DNA from: Lachnospiraceae bacterium
GTDB taxonomy: Bacteria; Bacillota; Clostridia; Lachnospirales; Lachnospiraceae
Assembly (NCBI GenBank): GCA_016283575.1
Contig: JAEEND010000007.1
Location: 124,001-188,000 of the forward strand
Direction: 5' to 3'
Length of the DNA stretch: 64,000 nt
The position numbers and the translations under genes were made by a program. Below are positions 53,592 through 62,162 of this stretch, one piece after another. The stretch's first letter is position 1. Each line of letters starts with the position of its first letter. The notes beneath the pieces were generated by a model, which was not told the DNA's origin, made no database searches, and worked only from the letters and a program-made list of their open reading frames with translations.

Positions 53592-56500
53592 ATGAAAAAG
53601 AACTTAAACAAAAACGTGATTAAGGCAATTTCCATCGGTCTCAGCGCAACAATGATGATGCAGCCTATCGCAGCTCTCGCTGATGAACTTGATGAAAATG
53701 TTACTCCTGTAACAGAAGAATTGCCTGGCGAAGAAGTAGCTGAAGACGAAACAGCTGAAGAAGAAAACATCATGGATCAGATTTCTGATGCCAAGGATGC
53801 TTTAGACGAAGCTGAAGCAAAAGAAGGAAAGGTAGCTAAGGAAGCACTTGTTATTATCGGTTCCGGTATCGTTACCGATGAAACACTTGCTATTATCGCT
53901 GACACAAAGGCTGAAAACCATGTTGAAAATGGTAAGCAGGATATCATCGAAGGTGAGCAGAACGTAGCAGATCAGCTCTCCGATTATTATGAAAATAAGG
54001 ATTCGGTTGATGCAGAATCAGCTGATCTTGATAATGTTGTAGACAGAGCAGTTGCACTTTTTGACAATGCTTCTTTCTATGCAGAAGCCGGTAAGTCTGA
54101 AAACTGGCAGTCAGGCACAGCAAATATGTATGCAGACCAGGCTCTTCCTTCAGTAGAAGCTCTTGAATCACTTGCAGCTACAGCAGGTAAGGATGCTAAA
54201 GAAGCAGCTGACGCTTATGCAGAATTAAAGGCTCAGTACGAAGAAGCAGTTAGACTTGCTAATGAAGCTACAGAAGCAGCTAATGAAGAGTTCGCTAAGG
54301 GCGGAGCTAATGCAGATTGGGCAGTTAAGGAAGCAAGAGATGCAGTAGCTAAGGCTAACGCATTAAGAATTGCCACATGGACAACAGCTCAGGCAGCAGG
54401 CTGGAACTTAAGCCTTGCACAGTTCATTTACGACGGCGCAAAAGATAACCTTGAAGAAGCTACCAAGAATCTCGTTGCAGCAACAGGTGATGTAATCGAC
54501 GAAGCAGGCGACGTTATGGTTGCTAAGGCAGCACTTGATACCGTAGGCGAATTACTTGATGCAGCTTATGATTTAAAAGATCTCGCAGAAGACAATGTTG
54601 AAGCAAAAGAAGCGGTAATTACAAACCTTGAAACCAAAAAGGCAGCTGCAGATACCAGAATGACTGAACTTTCACAGCAGATTGCTACATTGGAAAGAGA
54701 GATTTCTGATTACGAAAATCAGGTTGGATATGATTATTACGTATGGTTCCAGAAAAAGCATTACTTGGGAACACTTGAGAAAGCTTTAAATGATGCTAAG
54801 GGTGCATACAATGAAGCAAAGAACCTTCTTGAGACCTATCAGCGTCAGCAGCCCGGATTAGACAGAAAGGAAGGCCAGGCAGAAGCTGCATTTAACACCA
54901 GCGGATCTAAGGAACTTAGAGAGCTTGAAGTTGAATTAAGAGGAGCAAAAACTGACGAAGAAAAGAGCGAAACAATCGATAAGATTATCGCTCAGGTTAT
55001 TTCCGAAAATACCGAAGGCGAAGTAGCAAAGGTTGACGGCCAGGCAGATGTATTCTCAGTAACCAAGGATGGCGAAACCAAGTTTTATATTGCTGAATTC
55101 ACCGAAGATGGTGTTGTAAAAGTATTCGAAGCTACTTCTGAAAGAAAGCGCGGCGACCAGAAGGGTGATTCAGAAAACTTAGCAACTCTTGATGGTGTTG
55201 AAGGAACAGAGGGTATTGATTATACAGCAGTATATCATGAAGCAGTTGCAGGAACTCCTGCTCAGGAAGCTACATATGAAATCACATATGGAACAGCTGC
55301 TGCTGATACTGTTTATACCGGTCATAATTTCATGAAGAATGTAAAACCCAGTGATTATGCTGCTGGTACTACCTTCTATTTTGTTGATTCATATAATCAA
55401 AAGTACAATATAACTAAGTGGAATGGAGCCTGGTATTATTCAGGAACAGTTATTAAGGTAAGCGGTAACTCTTTCGGTAACAGAACCTACCACATCGTTA
55501 CTCCCGGTTCAACGGATACTAAAGTAGTTAAAGAATCTGAACTTAAGAATTACACGAATATTACTTCACAGGTTAAGAAGACTGATGCTGTAGCAGCAGT
55601 ACCTGCTACTCCTGCGTACTACACAGTAACTTACTATAATTCATATGTTGAATATGATTATGCTGATAAGATTGCAGATGCTGACAACTCTAATGTTGTA
55701 AACAAATACAACAGCTATGAAGAAGCAAAGGCTGCAGCAGATGCAAATGCACAGAATATTGAAACTCAGCAGGGCGTTGTATCAGAGAAAGAACAGGATA
55801 AGATTAATGCTAAGAGCAATCTTGAAGAAGCAAAGCGTCAGAAAGCTCTTAAAGAAGCAGAACTTGCTGAAGCTGAACGTGAATACAACAGATTAAAGGA
55901 TTACTACGAAACTAAAAAACTTCAGGTAGTTGGACTCTTCGACTATGAATGGGAAACCGACTATCAGAAAGATTTAGATATTGCTAAGGGCAGACTTGCT
56001 TTAGCTAAGGAAGGTCTTGAAGCAGCAGAAGCAAATGTAAGCTTCTGGGAAGGCAAGTACTCAGCAGCTGAAAGAGAATACAAAAAGCAGGTTAACGAAC
56101 TTAAGGCAGCTGTTAACGATTGGATTGATGCAGTAGCAGCTGAAGGAAAAGCAGCAGCAATCTTTGCAGGTGCTTCCATCAACCTTGCTGATGCAAAGGC
56201 TAAGTACGCAGCAGCTATGGCAGCTGACCAGTATGCAGCACTTCTTCAGGAAGATGCAATTGCAGCTAAGAAAGCAGCCAAGGAAGCAAGAGATCTCGTT
56301 AAGAAGTTAAAGGCTGATGTTGCAGCAGGCTCTCTCGCAGAAGCACTTGCAGCATTAGAGGATGCAGAAGCTAAGCTGAAGACAGCTCAGGAAGCAGCAG
56401 CTGCAGCAGCTAAGTATGCTAAGGATGCTCGTACAGCTTATGAAGAAGCAAGATCAAAGGCTAGATGGCTTGCAATTCAGGAATACTACAACCAGCCCGC

Positions 56501-56816
56501 TGAAGAAGAAACTGTTGAAGAATTAACAGTAGTTACTCCCGCAGTTAGAAGAGTAGCAGCTGCAGCAGCTCCCGTAGTTGAAGAAGTTGAAGAAGCTGAG
56601 GAAGAGGAAGTTGTTGAAGTAGTTGAAGAAGAAGAAACTCCTCTTGAAGAAGAACCCGTTGTAATCGAAGAAGAAGAAACTCCTCTTGCTACAATGGAAG
56701 AACAGGCTAAGATGTCCTGGTGGTGGATGCTCATCGTACTCGCTTTCGGTGGTGCAGGCGCAGAAATCTACAGACGTCATCTTGTTAAGAAGAATGCTGA
56801 TAAGCTTGGCAAATAA
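53592..56816 (+). CDS. Large coiled-coil surface protein with C-terminal membrane anchor
   Basis: The 1074-residue protein has a signal peptide with a cleavage site after A30 (PIAALA). Long A/E/K-rich coiled coils follow (about 75-440 and 715-965), interrupted by a beta-rich, tyrosine-rich domain (about 551-693). Next come an acidic E/V tail with TPL repeats and a membrane helix near the end (about 1042-1060; WWWMLIVLAFGG) with a basic tail. It is a wall-spanning or fibrous envelope protein of no known family. A 110-residue membrane protein with the same TPLA element follows 18 bp later, so the two probably work together. Confidence 0.75.
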   Translation: MKKNLNKNVIKAISIGLSATMMMQPIAALADELDENVTPVTEELPGEEVAEDETAEEENIMDQISDAKDALDEAEAKEGKVAKEALVIIGSGIVTDETLAIIADTKAENHVENGKQDIIEGEQNVADQLSDYYENKDSVDAESADLDNVVDRAVALFDNASFYAEAGKSENWQSGTANMYADQALPSVEALESLAATAGKDAKEAADAYAELKAQYEEAVRLANEATEAANEEFAKGGANADWAVKEARDAVAKANALRIATWTTAQAAGWNLSLAQFIYDGAKDNLEEATKNLVAATGDVIDEAGDVMVAKAALDTVGELLDAAYDLKDLAEDNVEAKEAVITNLETKKAAADTRMTELSQQIATLEREISDYENQVGYDYYVWFQKKHYLGTLEKALNDAKGAYNEAKNLLETYQRQQPGLDRKEGQAEAAFNTSGSKELRELEVELRGAKTDEEKSETIDKIIAQVISENTEGEVAKVDGQADVFSVTKDGETKFYIAEFTEDGVVKVFEATSERKRGDQKGDSENLATLDGVEGTEGIDYTAVYHEAVAGTPAQEATYEITYGTAAADTVYTGHNFMKNVKPSDYAAGTTFYFVDSYNQKYNITKWNGAWYYSGTVIKVSGNSFGNRTYHIVTPGSTDTKVVKESELKNYTNITSQVKKTDAVAAVPATPAYYTVTYYNSYVEYDYADKIADADNSNVVNKYNSYEEAKAAADANAQNIETQQGVVSEKEQDKINAKSNLEEAKRQKALKEAELAEAEREYNRLKDYYETKKLQVVGLFDYEWETDYQKDLDIAKGRLALAKEGLEAAEANVSFWEGKYSAAEREYKKQVNELKAAVNDWIDAVAAEGKAAAIFAGASINLADAKAKYAAAMAADQYAALLQEDAIAAKKAAKEARDLVKKLKADVAAGSLAEALAALEDAEAKLKTAQEAAAAAAKYAKDARTAYEEARSKARWLAIQEYYNQPAEEETVEELTVVTPAVRRVAAAAAPVVEEVEEAEEEEVVEVVEEEETPLEEEPVVIEEEETPLATMEEQAKMSWWWMLIVLAFGGAGAEIYRRHLVKKNADKLGK

Positions 56817-56834
56817 TAATAAGCAGGTAAAGAA

Positions 56835-57167
56835 ATGTTAAAGATGTTTCTGAGAGTTGCAGGGCAGGTTTCCTGCTCTGCGGCTCTAACCTATGATTAT
56901 GTGGTAATCGAAGACGAAAAAACTCCATTGGCAGATATACCCGCTCGCGGAAATTATTATGCCATAGGTGTTATGGTATTCTTGATTGTAACTATTTGCG
57001 TTTTGACGCTCATTTGGTTCCTAAAGTGGAACAAATTAAGAGAAAGGTTGTTGTCCCTTAGACTTCAGGCAGAGAACGACAAGAAAAAAGTCTCATTATC
57101 CATAAGGAATGTAAAAGATGAAATTGCTTCCCTGGAAGCAGAGCTTTCATCCAGATTGATTGATTAG
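56835..57167 (+). CDS. Small membrane protein with TPLA motif and coiled coil
   Basis: The 110-residue protein has a short N-terminal region with EDEKTPLADIP (residues 26-36), a membrane helix (about 42-64) and a C-terminal coiled coil (about 70-105). It matches the EETPLA element in the tail of the preceding surface protein, suggesting a shared anchoring or processing partner. Unknown family. Confidence 0.65.
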   Translation: MLKMFLRVAGQVSCSAALTYDYVVIEDEKTPLADIPARGNYYAIGVMVFLIVTICVLTLIWFLKWNKLRERLLSLRLQAENDKKKVSLSIRNVKDEIASLEAELSSRLID

Positions 57168-57204
57168 AAAAAGAGTTCGTGGTATATTTCCGGACTCTTT
57201 TTTT
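57168..57204 (+). terminator. Terminator after the surface protein pair
   Basis: AAAAAGAGTTCG pairs with CGGACTCTTTTT (one mismatch) around a roughly 11-nt loop, followed by more T. Confidence 0.8.
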
Positions 57205-57298
57205 GTGCCCTTTTAAGCAAAAACATGGGTTCTTATAATGGACTTTATCGCATAAATAACTTAAAATAATAATAAGGCAACTGTATATTGGAGGGTTT

Positions 57299-58753
57299 AT
57301 GAATTACGATTGTGTTATTATCGGCGCAGGTGTTGTGGGCTCATCAATTGCAAGGGAATTATCCCGGTATGACTTAAAGGTGCTGGTGCTTGAAAAAGCC
57401 TCAGATGTATGCGAAGGCACGTCCAAAGCCAACAGCGGGATCGTGCATGCGGGTTTTGATGCTAAACCGGGCACTAAGAAAGCCTATTTTAATGTTCTTG
57501 GCTCCAAAAAAATGGAAGCCCTGTCTCAGGAACTGGATTTTCCATATAAAAGAAACGGTTCCATTGTCTTATGTTTCAATGAAGAAGAAATTCCCAAATT
57601 AGAAGAATTAAAGGCTCGCGGAGAGAAAAACGGTGTAGTGGGTATCACGATACTTACTAAAGATAAACTTCTTGAAAAAGAGCCAAATATCAATAAGGAT
57701 GCCGTGGCAGCACTTTTTGCCCCCACAGGAGCCATTGTATGTCCCTTTGGATTAACTATTGCCATGGCGGAAAACGCCGCCGTAAATGGCGTAGAATTTA
57801 AGTTTAATGAGGCTGTTAAGGAAATAAGGCCACTTACTTCAAAGCAGTCCGATACCGGTGAAGTAAGAGGATTCGAGATAATAACAGATACCTGTACATA
57901 TACCGCAGAAACTGTGGTAAATGCGGCCGGAGTCTATTCGGATACATTCCATAACATGATATGCGAAGATAAGATCAAAATTACCGCAAGAAAGGGCGAG
58001 TACCAGCTCTTCGATAAAAAGGTGGGAAATATGGTTTCATCCACTGTATTCAGGCTTCCGGGCCCCTTAGGCAAGGGTGTGCTGGTAACTCCTACTGTTC
58101 ATGGCAATTTACTAATGGGTCCCACAGCTCTCGATACCGATGACAAGGAAGATGTTTCCACTACAGGAAAGGGATTGGCAGAAGTAAGCGACAAGGCGGC
58201 TGAAAGCATCATATCCGTTCCGGGCAAGTTCGTGATCACTTCTTTTGCCGGGTTAAGAGCTCACAGTGATGCGGATGATTTCCTCGTTGGAAAAACCGCG
58301 GAAGGCTTCTATGAAGCTGCAGGGATCGAATCTCCGGGGCTGTCTGCCGCTCCCGCAATAGGCGAATATCTTGCCAATATGATCGCTTATGATCTTCATG
58401 CAGTGAAAAAAGCCGATTTTAAAGCTAAGCGCGTTGGCATAAAGAGCATGGCCCTTAGCAGCGCAGAAGAAAAAGCAGAATTAATTAAGAAAAATCCTTT
58501 GTACGGAAATGTTATCTGCAGATGTGAGCTTGTAACGGAAGGTGAGATCGTGGATGCAATAAAGCGTCCCCTTGGTGCAAGAACCGTGGATGGCATAAAG
58601 AGACGTGTCAGAGCCGGCATGGGAAGGTGTCAGGCAGGTTTCTGCTTACCCAGGACCATTGAAATACTGGCTCGTGAATTAGAAGTGGATGTTAATGATA
58701 TTACCAAGAGAAATCCTGACTCAAAGTATACTTATCCTCATAAGGATAAATAA
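57299..58753 (+). CDS. FAD-dependent glycerol-3-phosphate dehydrogenase (GlpA/GlpO-like)
   Basis: The 484-residue flavoprotein has an N-terminal FAD motif GAGVVGSSIAREL and an FAD-binding core (SGIVHAGFD, AGVYSDTFHN). A C-terminal BFD-like [2Fe-2S] region follows, with C407, C409, C444 and C449 (CRC and CQAGFC). It would oxidise glycerol-3-phosphate to dihydroxyacetone phosphate. GGAGGG precedes the ATG. With the next three genes it forms a glycerol operon. Confidence 0.88.
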   Translation: MNYDCVIIGAGVVGSSIARELSRYDLKVLVLEKASDVCEGTSKANSGIVHAGFDAKPGTKKAYFNVLGSKKMEALSQELDFPYKRNGSIVLCFNEEEIPKLEELKARGEKNGVVGITILTKDKLLEKEPNINKDAVAALFAPTGAIVCPFGLTIAMAENAAVNGVEFKFNEAVKEIRPLTSKQSDTGEVRGFEIITDTCTYTAETVVNAAGVYSDTFHNMICEDKIKITARKGEYQLFDKKVGNMVSSTVFRLPGPLGKGVLVTPTVHGNLLMGPTALDTDDKEDVSTTGKGLAEVSDKAAESIISVPGKFVITSFAGLRAHSDADDFLVGKTAEGFYEAAGIESPGLSAAPAIGEYLANMIAYDLHAVKKADFKAKRVGIKSMALSSAEEKAELIKKNPLYGNVICRCELVTEGEIVDAIKRPLGARTVDGIKRRVRAGMGRCQAGFCLPRTIEILARELEVDVNDITKRNPDSKYTYPHKDK

Positions 58754-58800
58754 ACCGGTGAAAAGGTTTACATAACACAACACTCGAATAGGTGAAAATT

Positions 58801-60072
58801 ATGACAAAAGATATTGTAATAATCGGTGGAGGCCCTGCGGGTCTTGCGGCTGCGGTGGCAGCAAGGGATGCGGGTGCCAAAGAAATACTGGTGATCGAGC
58901 GTGACGAAATTCTCGGAGGAATACTTAATCAGTGTATCCATAACGGATTCGGATTACATACCTTCAAAGAAGAGTTGACCGGCCCCGAATATGCATCACG
59001 ATTCATAAAACAGGTGGAGGAGCGTAGAGACGGCATTGACACGCTTCTTAAGACCATCGTGATCGATGTACGGGCTGAAGGCGATACAAAGACTGTTACC
59101 TGCATGAGTAAAGAGCAGGGAATATTTACAGTAGATTGTAAGAGCGTGATCCTTGCCATGGGTTGCAGGGAGCGTCCGAGAGGGGCTCTCAATATTCCCG
59201 GCCTCAGACCTGCAGGAGTATATTCGGCAGGTACAGCTCAGAGAATAGTAAATATCGAAGGAAGACTCCCGGGTAAAAATGTTGTGATCCTGGGATCCGG
59301 TGATATCGGTCTTATAATGGCCAGGCGTATGACCCTTGAAGGTGCCAAAGTTCATGCAGTGCTTGAACTCATGCCATATTCCGGCGGCCTAAAAAGAAAT
59401 ATAGTGCAGTGTCTGAACGATTTTGACATACCATTAAGGCTATCCACAACAGTAATTGATATAGGCGGTCGCGAAAGACTTGAATATGTGGTAACGGCAG
59501 AGGTAGATAAAAATCTTAAGCCCATCCCCGGCACTGAAGAAAAAATAGAATGCGATACCTTGCTTCTAAGCTGCGGTCTCCTTCCTGAAAACGAACTTAC
59601 GGAAGCTATGGGAGTTAAGATAAATCCCAAAACCGGCGGCGCAGAGGTGGACGAAAGCTTTGAAACCTCGATTTCAGGTGTATTCTCCTGTGGTAATGTA
59701 CTTCATGTCCACGATCTGGTGGATTTTGTATCTGAAGAAGCAAAAGAAGCGGGAAAGCGTGCCGCAGCATATGTTTTAAATACAGTACCAGCTCGGTCAA
59801 CAAATGAGATCAGGCTTGTTCCCGGTGCCGGTGTAAGATATACGATCCCTGTAAGCATCAGAAAAGAACGCTTAGAAGACCTCTTAACCATCAGATTCCG
59901 TGTAACGGATGTTTATAAGGATCCTGAAATATGCGTATATTTTGATGATAAGTGCATCAGGCGGCAAAAGAAGAAAATCGTGGCGCCCGGTGAAATGGAA
60001 CAGGTTATTCTAAGAAGACAGGATATATGCGCTGAAGAGAATATAAAAGAAATAAAGATTCAGCTTGAATAG
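58801..60072 (+). CDS. FAD/NAD(P)-dependent oxidoreductase of the glycerol cluster
   Basis: The 423-residue protein has an N-terminal FAD motif (IVIIGGGPAGLAAA), a redox-like loop GGILNQCIHNGFG and a second nucleotide motif (VVILGSGDIGLIMAR). It resembles the GlpB-like or NADH:acceptor partner in Firmicute glycerol clusters and may pass electrons from the flavoprotein to NAD or ferredoxin. I chose ATG 58801; a GTG three codons earlier is possible. Confidence 0.82.
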   Translation: MTKDIVIIGGGPAGLAAAVAARDAGAKEILVIERDEILGGILNQCIHNGFGLHTFKEELTGPEYASRFIKQVEERRDGIDTLLKTIVIDVRAEGDTKTVTCMSKEQGIFTVDCKSVILAMGCRERPRGALNIPGLRPAGVYSAGTAQRIVNIEGRLPGKNVVILGSGDIGLIMARRMTLEGAKVHAVLELMPYSGGLKRNIVQCLNDFDIPLRLSTTVIDIGGRERLEYVVTAEVDKNLKPIPGTEEKIECDTLLLSCGLLPENELTEAMGVKINPKTGGAEVDESFETSISGVFSCGNVLHVHDLVDFVSEEAKEAGKRAAAYVLNTVPARSTNEIRLVPGAGVRYTIPVSIRKERLEDLLTIRFRVTDVYKDPEICVYFDDKCIRRQKKKIVAPGEMEQVILRRQDICAEENIKEIKIQLE

Positions 60073-60151
60073 GCAGGATAAATTTAAGTGTACTTTAAAT
60101 GTGAACTTGCAGTAAAGGTGCTCAGTCGGAGTTTTTTAAACAGGAGGGCTT

Positions 60152-60517
60152 ATGGCAGAGAAAATACTTACATGTATCGGATGTCCCATGGGATGTGAGC
60201 TTACGGTAAATTATACCGAAGGCGATGCGGATTCCGTGGTTGTTACGGGTAATACCTGCGAGAAGGGCAGAATATATGGAACTAATGAAGTGATAAGCCC
60301 CAAAAGAACTGTGACCGGAACGGTCAATGTAGTAAACAGGGAAGGAACGGTGGTATCTGTCAAGACAGTTCCCGAAATACCAAAGGACATGGTGATACCC
60401 GTTTCCGAGGAGCTTAATAATCTCTATGTTGAAGCTCCCACTCATATAGGTGATGTGGTAGTGAGAGATATTCTCGGCACCGGTTCAGATCTTCTTATAA
60501 CCAAAAACATAATATAA
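60152..60517 (+). CDS. DUF1667 iron-sulfur-like protein
   Basis: The 121-residue protein has the DUF1667 cysteine motif CIGCPMGC (C8, C11, C15) with a fourth cysteine near residue 36 (NTCEKG). It probably carries an Fe-S cluster and completes the three-part G3P dehydrogenase-like complex, similar to GlpC. AGGAGGG precedes the ATG. Confidence 0.85.
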   Translation: MAEKILTCIGCPMGCELTVNYTEGDADSVVVTGNTCEKGRIYGTNEVISPKRTVTGTVNVVNREGTVVSVKTVPEIPKDMVIPVSEELNNLYVEAPTHIGDVVVRDILGTGSDLLITKNII

Positions 60518-60574
60518 TTTTTAAGGGATCGGGACAGAAACTCCCGGACTACATAAAATTAAAGGGGTTACAGC

Positions 60575-62083
60575 ATGAAAAAATATGTAATGGCAATCGA
60601 TCAGGGAACCACCAGTTCCCGATGCATTCTTTTTGATAAAGAAGGCAATATAGTAAATATGGCGCAGCGTGAATTTACGCAGATTTATCCTAATCCCGGA
60701 TGGGTTGAACATAATGCCATGGAAATCTGGTCTTCACAGCTTGCGGTATGTCTTGAAGCAATGGCACTTGTCAATGCAACCGCAGCGGATATCGCAACCA
60801 TCGGCATCACCAATCAGCGAGAAACTACCATTGTATGGAATAAGAATACCGGCGAACCCGTGTATAATGCTATAGTCTGGCAGTGCAGGCGTACGGCGGA
60901 TTTTATAGAAGAAGTTAAGAAAGATCCCATAGCCGAAAAGATACATGAAAAAACCGGCCTTATTCCCGATGCCTATTTCAGCGCCACCAAAATAAAATGG
61001 ATCCTCGACAATGTGGAGGGTGCAAGAAGCCTTGCGGAAGCGGGAGACCTTCTTTTTGGAACCGTGGACACATGGCTTATATGGAATCTTACTAAGGGGC
61101 GGGTTCATGCGACGGATTATACCAACGCTTCCAGAACCATGCTTTATAATATAAATACCCTTGAATGGGATAAAGAACTCTGTGATTATTTCAAGATCCC
61201 CATGTCCATGCTTCCCAAGGTACAGCCTTCAAGCTCGGATTTCGGCACGACGGATCCTTATGTGCTCCAGGGTGAGATTCCCATCGGAGGCGTTGCGGGA
61301 GACCAGCAGGCCGCTCTTTTCGGGCAGTGCTGCTTTAATGAAGGAGATGCCAAATGTACCTATGGAACCGGCGTATTCTTTATGATGAATACCAAAGATA
61401 CTCCGAGATTTTCAAAAAACGGTCTTATTACAACAATAGCCGCTTCCACGGGAGATAAGCCTGAATATGCCATTGAAGGCTCCGTATTTGTGGGAGGAGC
61501 AGCGGTGCAGTGGCTTAGGGATGAAATGCGCATGGTGGAATCTGCCCGCCAGACGGAAGAATTTGCGACTCTTGTACCCAATACCGCAGGATGCTATATA
61601 GTGCCTGCCTTTGTGGGTCTCGGTGCTCCCTACTGGGATCAGTACGCTCGTGGTATGGCAGTGGGCCTTACAAGAGGCTGTAAGAAAGAACATTTTATAA
61701 GGGCAACTCTTGAATCCATTGACTATCAGGTCTATGACGTATTAAAGGCAATGGAAGAGGAAACCGGCATAAGCCTGAATGCCCTCAAGGTGGACGGCGG
61801 AGCAAGCGCCAACAATTTCTTAATGAAGTTCCAGTCTGATATATTAAATAAATCGGTGCTGAGACCTAAATGCATCGAGACCACTGCTCTCGGTGCCGCA
61901 TATCTTGCAGGACTCGCACTGGGCTTCTGGAAGTCAAAAGAAGAGATCAGAGAAAACTGGAATCTCGGCCGTGAATTCACTCCCACAATGGAGGATAAAG
62001 AGCGAGCCAAACTCCTAAAGGGATGGCATACAGCCATAAAATGTGTTAAACTTTACGGAGAATTAATGTGTGAACCGGATTAA
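60575..62083 (+). CDS. glpK: Glycerol kinase
   Basis: The 502-residue FGGY-family kinase converts glycerol and ATP to glycerol-3-phosphate. It has the phosphate-binding loop [13 protein letters not shown], the substrate region [23 protein letters not shown], and the C-terminal [18 protein letters not shown]. It closes the glycerol cluster, and its product feeds the GlpA-like enzyme. AAAGGGG lies before the ATG. Confidence 0.97.
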   Translation: MKKYVMAIDQGTTSSRCILFDKEGNIVNMAQREFTQIYPNPGWVEHNAMEIWSSQLAVCLEAMALVNATAADIATIGITNQRETTIVWNKNTGEPVYNAIVWQCRRTADFIEEVKKDPIAEKIHEKTGLIPDAYFSATKIKWILDNVEGARSLAEAGDLLFGTVDTWLIWNLTKGRVHATDYTNASRTMLYNINTLEWDKELCDYFKIPMSMLPKVQPSSSDFGTTDPYVLQGEIPIGGVAGDQQAALFGQCCFNEGDAKCTYGTGVFFMMNTKDTPRFSKNGLITTIAASTGDKPEYAIEGSVFVGGAAVQWLRDEMRMVESARQTEEFATLVPNTAGCYIVPAFVGLGAPYWDQYARGMAVGLTRGCKKEHFIRATLESIDYQVYDVLKAMEEETGISLNALKVDGGASANNFLMKFQSDILNKSVLRPKCIETTALGAAYLAGLALGFWKSKEEIRENWNLGREFTPTMEDKERAKLLKGWHTAIKCVKLYGELMCEPD

Positions 62084-62117
62084 GCCGGGATTGTAAAGAT
62101 ATATTATAAACAAAAAG

Positions 62118-62145
62118 AAATGCCTCATGAAAATGAGGCATTTTT
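62118..62145 (+). terminator. Terminator after glpK
   Basis: AAATGCCTCAT and ATGAGGCATTT form a perfect stem capped by a GAAA tetraloop, followed by T. Confidence 0.92.
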
Positions 62146-62162
62146 AGAGAGAGGTACAAGGG

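Noticed and set aside
56486-56780. Serine- and phenylalanine-rich minus-strand frames opposite the surface protein tail
   Set aside because: They are the complement of the glutamate-rich tail codons and have no RBS.
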